Shown piece after piece: positions 4,933-6,192 of a DNA stretch of 6,192 nucleotides (position 1 is its first letter; each line of letters begins with the position of its first letter). A program made the position numbers and the translations under genes. The notes beneath the pieces are model-generated. The model was given only the letters and a program-made list of their open reading frames with translations, was not told the DNA's origin and ran no database searches. Source of the stretch: Pyrodictiaceae archaeon (GTDB lineage Archaea > Thermoproteota > Thermoprotei_A > Sulfolobales > Pyrodictiaceae); contig JALVKZ010000025.1 in the NCBI GenBank assembly GCA_027033675.1, positions 1 to 6,192 of the forward strand, written 5' to 3'.

Positions 4933-6096
4933 TTGAAAGTAACGACGCTGAGTCTTGCTAAGAGAGTAGAAGAGTTACTTAAGCTTAAAAGAACTATGCT
5001 CTCTCGCCTAGAGTCAAGATTATCGCGGAGGGAAATAGAGGTAGCAAAGAAAGATCATCACGCAAGGAGAAAGCCTAGACCTTGTGGAATGACCATACAT
5101 ACCGGGATAGGGTGTAACCTCGGCTGTCTCTACTGCTATGTCCCAGATATGGGGTTTCCCCTAAAGCCATCTCCTTATCCATTGAGCGGCGAGCAGCTAG
5201 TATACGCGCTCCTATTCAACCCCTACTTTGTCCCTGGACCCCAGGGCACATTGTTAGCTTTTGGCTCAGTTACAGAGCCTTTTCTCAGGGAAACCAAGGA
5301 GAGAGCCATAGAGTACCTAAAATACGCCCATGAGTACCTTGGGAATCCTCAACAGCTTTCAACAAAAGCCACGCTAAGTGACGATGAACTAGATCGGTTC
5401 GCAAAGAACGTTGACCCCAACATAAACATACTTGTTACGATAGTTACCCTCCGATACGCCAAGATACTAGAGCCTAATGCGCCTTCACCGGAGGAGAGAA
5501 TAGTGTTTGCAGAGAAACTAGCCAAGCGCAGCATCAACGTTACGCTGTTTATGAGACCCATTATACCTGGTATCACGGACAAAGAGGCAGAAAACATTCT
5601 GGCAAAGGCGCGGGAACACGGTATAAGGAGCGTTGTTCTTGGATCACTAAGGGTTACGCCGGGGATATTGAGAAGGCTTGAGGCTTCTGGGATAGTGGAC
5701 ATAAATGAGATTAAAAGGAGGCTTCCTCGTGCACCGCGTTCTAGTAGGGATCAAGTAACTGTTATGGAGAATGATTTAAAGGAAAGGATAGCTAGGATAG
5801 CTCGTCGCCTTGGTCTTCACGTGTTGCCTAGTAGTTGCTCCGCTAATGTCTGGTCACATAGACTGTGGTGCTATGCTTGTAAGTGGGGGCCATGTGGCGA
5901 TCTCTCAAATGCTATTGAGGTCTCGGTGGATGATATAGTAGCCGCTGCGGAGATACTAGGTTGTGATAAACCGCGTGTAAATATCAAGAAATGGCTTGTG
6001 GGGCTGAGATGTAAAAGGATTACCCGTAGACCTGATGTTATAGCTGTGTGGCTTGAGACGCTTATTCGTAGGAGTGTTAGAGTACTAACATATTAG
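4933..6096 (+). CDS. Radical SAM protein, SplB/COG1533-like, with extra C-terminal cysteine cluster
   Basis: The protein has 387 residues. C61, C65 and C68 (CNLGCLYC) form the CX3CX2C motif that holds the radical SAM [4Fe-4S] cluster, used to cleave S-adenosylmethionine into a 5'-deoxyadenosyl radical. GSVTEPF (111-117), STKATLSDDELDRF (143-156), ILVTIVTL, LEPNAPSPEERI (179-190) and MRPIIPGITD (207-216) follow the pattern of COG1533 proteins, the group that includes spore photoproduct lyase. Archaeal members have no established substrate, and DNA photolesion repair should not be assumed. A second set of cysteines (C302, C313, C316, C321; SCSANVW...WCYACKWGPCGD) could bind another Fe-S cluster or zinc. 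The TTG at 4933 is taken as start with a weak GGGCGAT site four bases away; the ATG at 4996 (residue 22) is the alternative. It is divergent from cysS. Confidence 0.85.
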   Translation: MKVTTLSLAKRVEELLKLKRTMLSRLESRLSRREIEVAKKDHHARRKPRPCGMTIHTGIGCNLGCLYCYVPDMGFPLKPSPYPLSGEQLVYALLFNPYFVPGPQGTLLAFGSVTEPFLRETKERAIEYLKYAHEYLGNPQQLSTKATLSDDELDRFAKNVDPNINILVTIVTLRYAKILEPNAPSPEERIVFAEKLAKRSINVTLFMRPIIPGITDKEAENILAKAREHGIRSVVLGSLRVTPGILRRLEASGIVDINEIKRRLPRAPRSSRDQVTVMENDLKERIARIARRLGLHVLPSSCSANVWSHRLWCYACKWGPCGDLSNAIEVSVDDIVAAAEILGCDKPRVNIKKWLVGLRCKRITRRPDVIAVWLETLIRRSVRVLTY

Positions 6097-6192
6097 GGGC
6101 GCAAGGCGAGGTTCCTCTGCCTGGATAAGTACTTGGTGGGCTAGTACCTTGGAGCTTAGGCGCTTGTTTAACCTAATAGTCGCGCATGAGCC
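6085..6192 (-). CDS. Possible C-terminal end of a gene entering from the right edge
   Basis: On the minus strand a frame is open from the right edge to a TAG at 6085-6087, giving 35 residues that include TIRLNKRLSSKVLAHQ, then IQAEEPRLAPLIC. The codons used (AGG, AAG, GAG, CTA, ATA) agree with the neighbouring genes, and the end would overlap the convergent radical SAM gene by 12 bases. One plus-strand frame is also open here, so the assignment is uncertain. I do not recognise the protein. Confidence 0.35.
   Translation of the reverse strand, partial: GSCATIRLNKRLSSKVLAHQVLIQAEEPRLAPLIC

Noticed and set aside
5056..5062. Perfect GTGATGA box C on the minus strand
   Set aside because: It lies inside the radical SAM coding region and no box D follows within a reasonable distance.
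5349..5702. 117-codon minus-strand frame inside the radical SAM gene
   Set aside because: It covers the conserved core of the radical SAM protein and reads as a Ser/Leu-rich antisense shadow with no ribosome site.
1..6192. CRISPR array, insertion sequence, tRNA or defence system
   Set aside because: I saw no regularly spaced repeats, transposase motifs, terminal repeats, tRNA-like fold or defence-type genes; the content is ordinary crenarchaeal chromosome.

Overview
The window looks like chromosomal DNA of a hyperthermophilic crenarchaeon, most likely Desulfurococcales/Pyrodictiaceae-like. This is inferred from an arginine decarboxylase of the S-adenosylmethionine decarboxylase (AdoMetDC) fold, an aKMT-type protein-lysine methyltransferase and an archaeal DUF131 membrane protein. 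Heavy use of AGG, ATA and CTA codons, GTG and TTG starts, short or absent leaders, and T-rich ends without hairpins also fit. I see no mobile element, CRISPR array, tRNA or rRNA; gene spacing is that of an ordinary compact core region.

Left part (1-1708). The end of a DUF2283 gene runs in from the left on the plus strand. On the minus strand follow a pyruvoyl-dependent arginine decarboxylase proenzyme with its own TATA box and Shine-Dalgarno site, then, transcribed toward it, a probable two-gene unit: a winged-helix (wHTH) protein and an 81-residue protein of unknown function. An AT-rich spacer (1552-1708) carries an inverted repeat and a T-tract.

Middle (1709-3374). A probable minus-strand pair encodes a DUF131 two-helix membrane protein and a winged-helix protein with a hydrophobic C-terminal helix. 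Divergent from it is an aKMT-like methyltransferase. The longest reading frames of the two divergent genes overlap head to head, but sequence signals favour later, non-overlapping starts.

Right part (3375-6192). Cysteinyl-tRNA synthetase (minus) converges on the methyltransferase gene and ends at a T-rich tract. It shares a 62-base divergent promoter region with a radical SAM protein (plus) of the SplB/COG1533 type that has a second cysteine cluster near its C-terminus. A possible gene end enters from the right edge on the minus strand.

The genes do not form one pathway: they cover polyamine synthesis, translation, protein methylation and two unassigned regulator-like proteins. The observations most worth checking are the short frames overlapping the starts of cysS and the radical SAM gene (the cysS one has a strong ribosome site and an early Cys codon), the accessory cysteine cluster of the radical SAM protein, and the wHTH/DUF131 pair.
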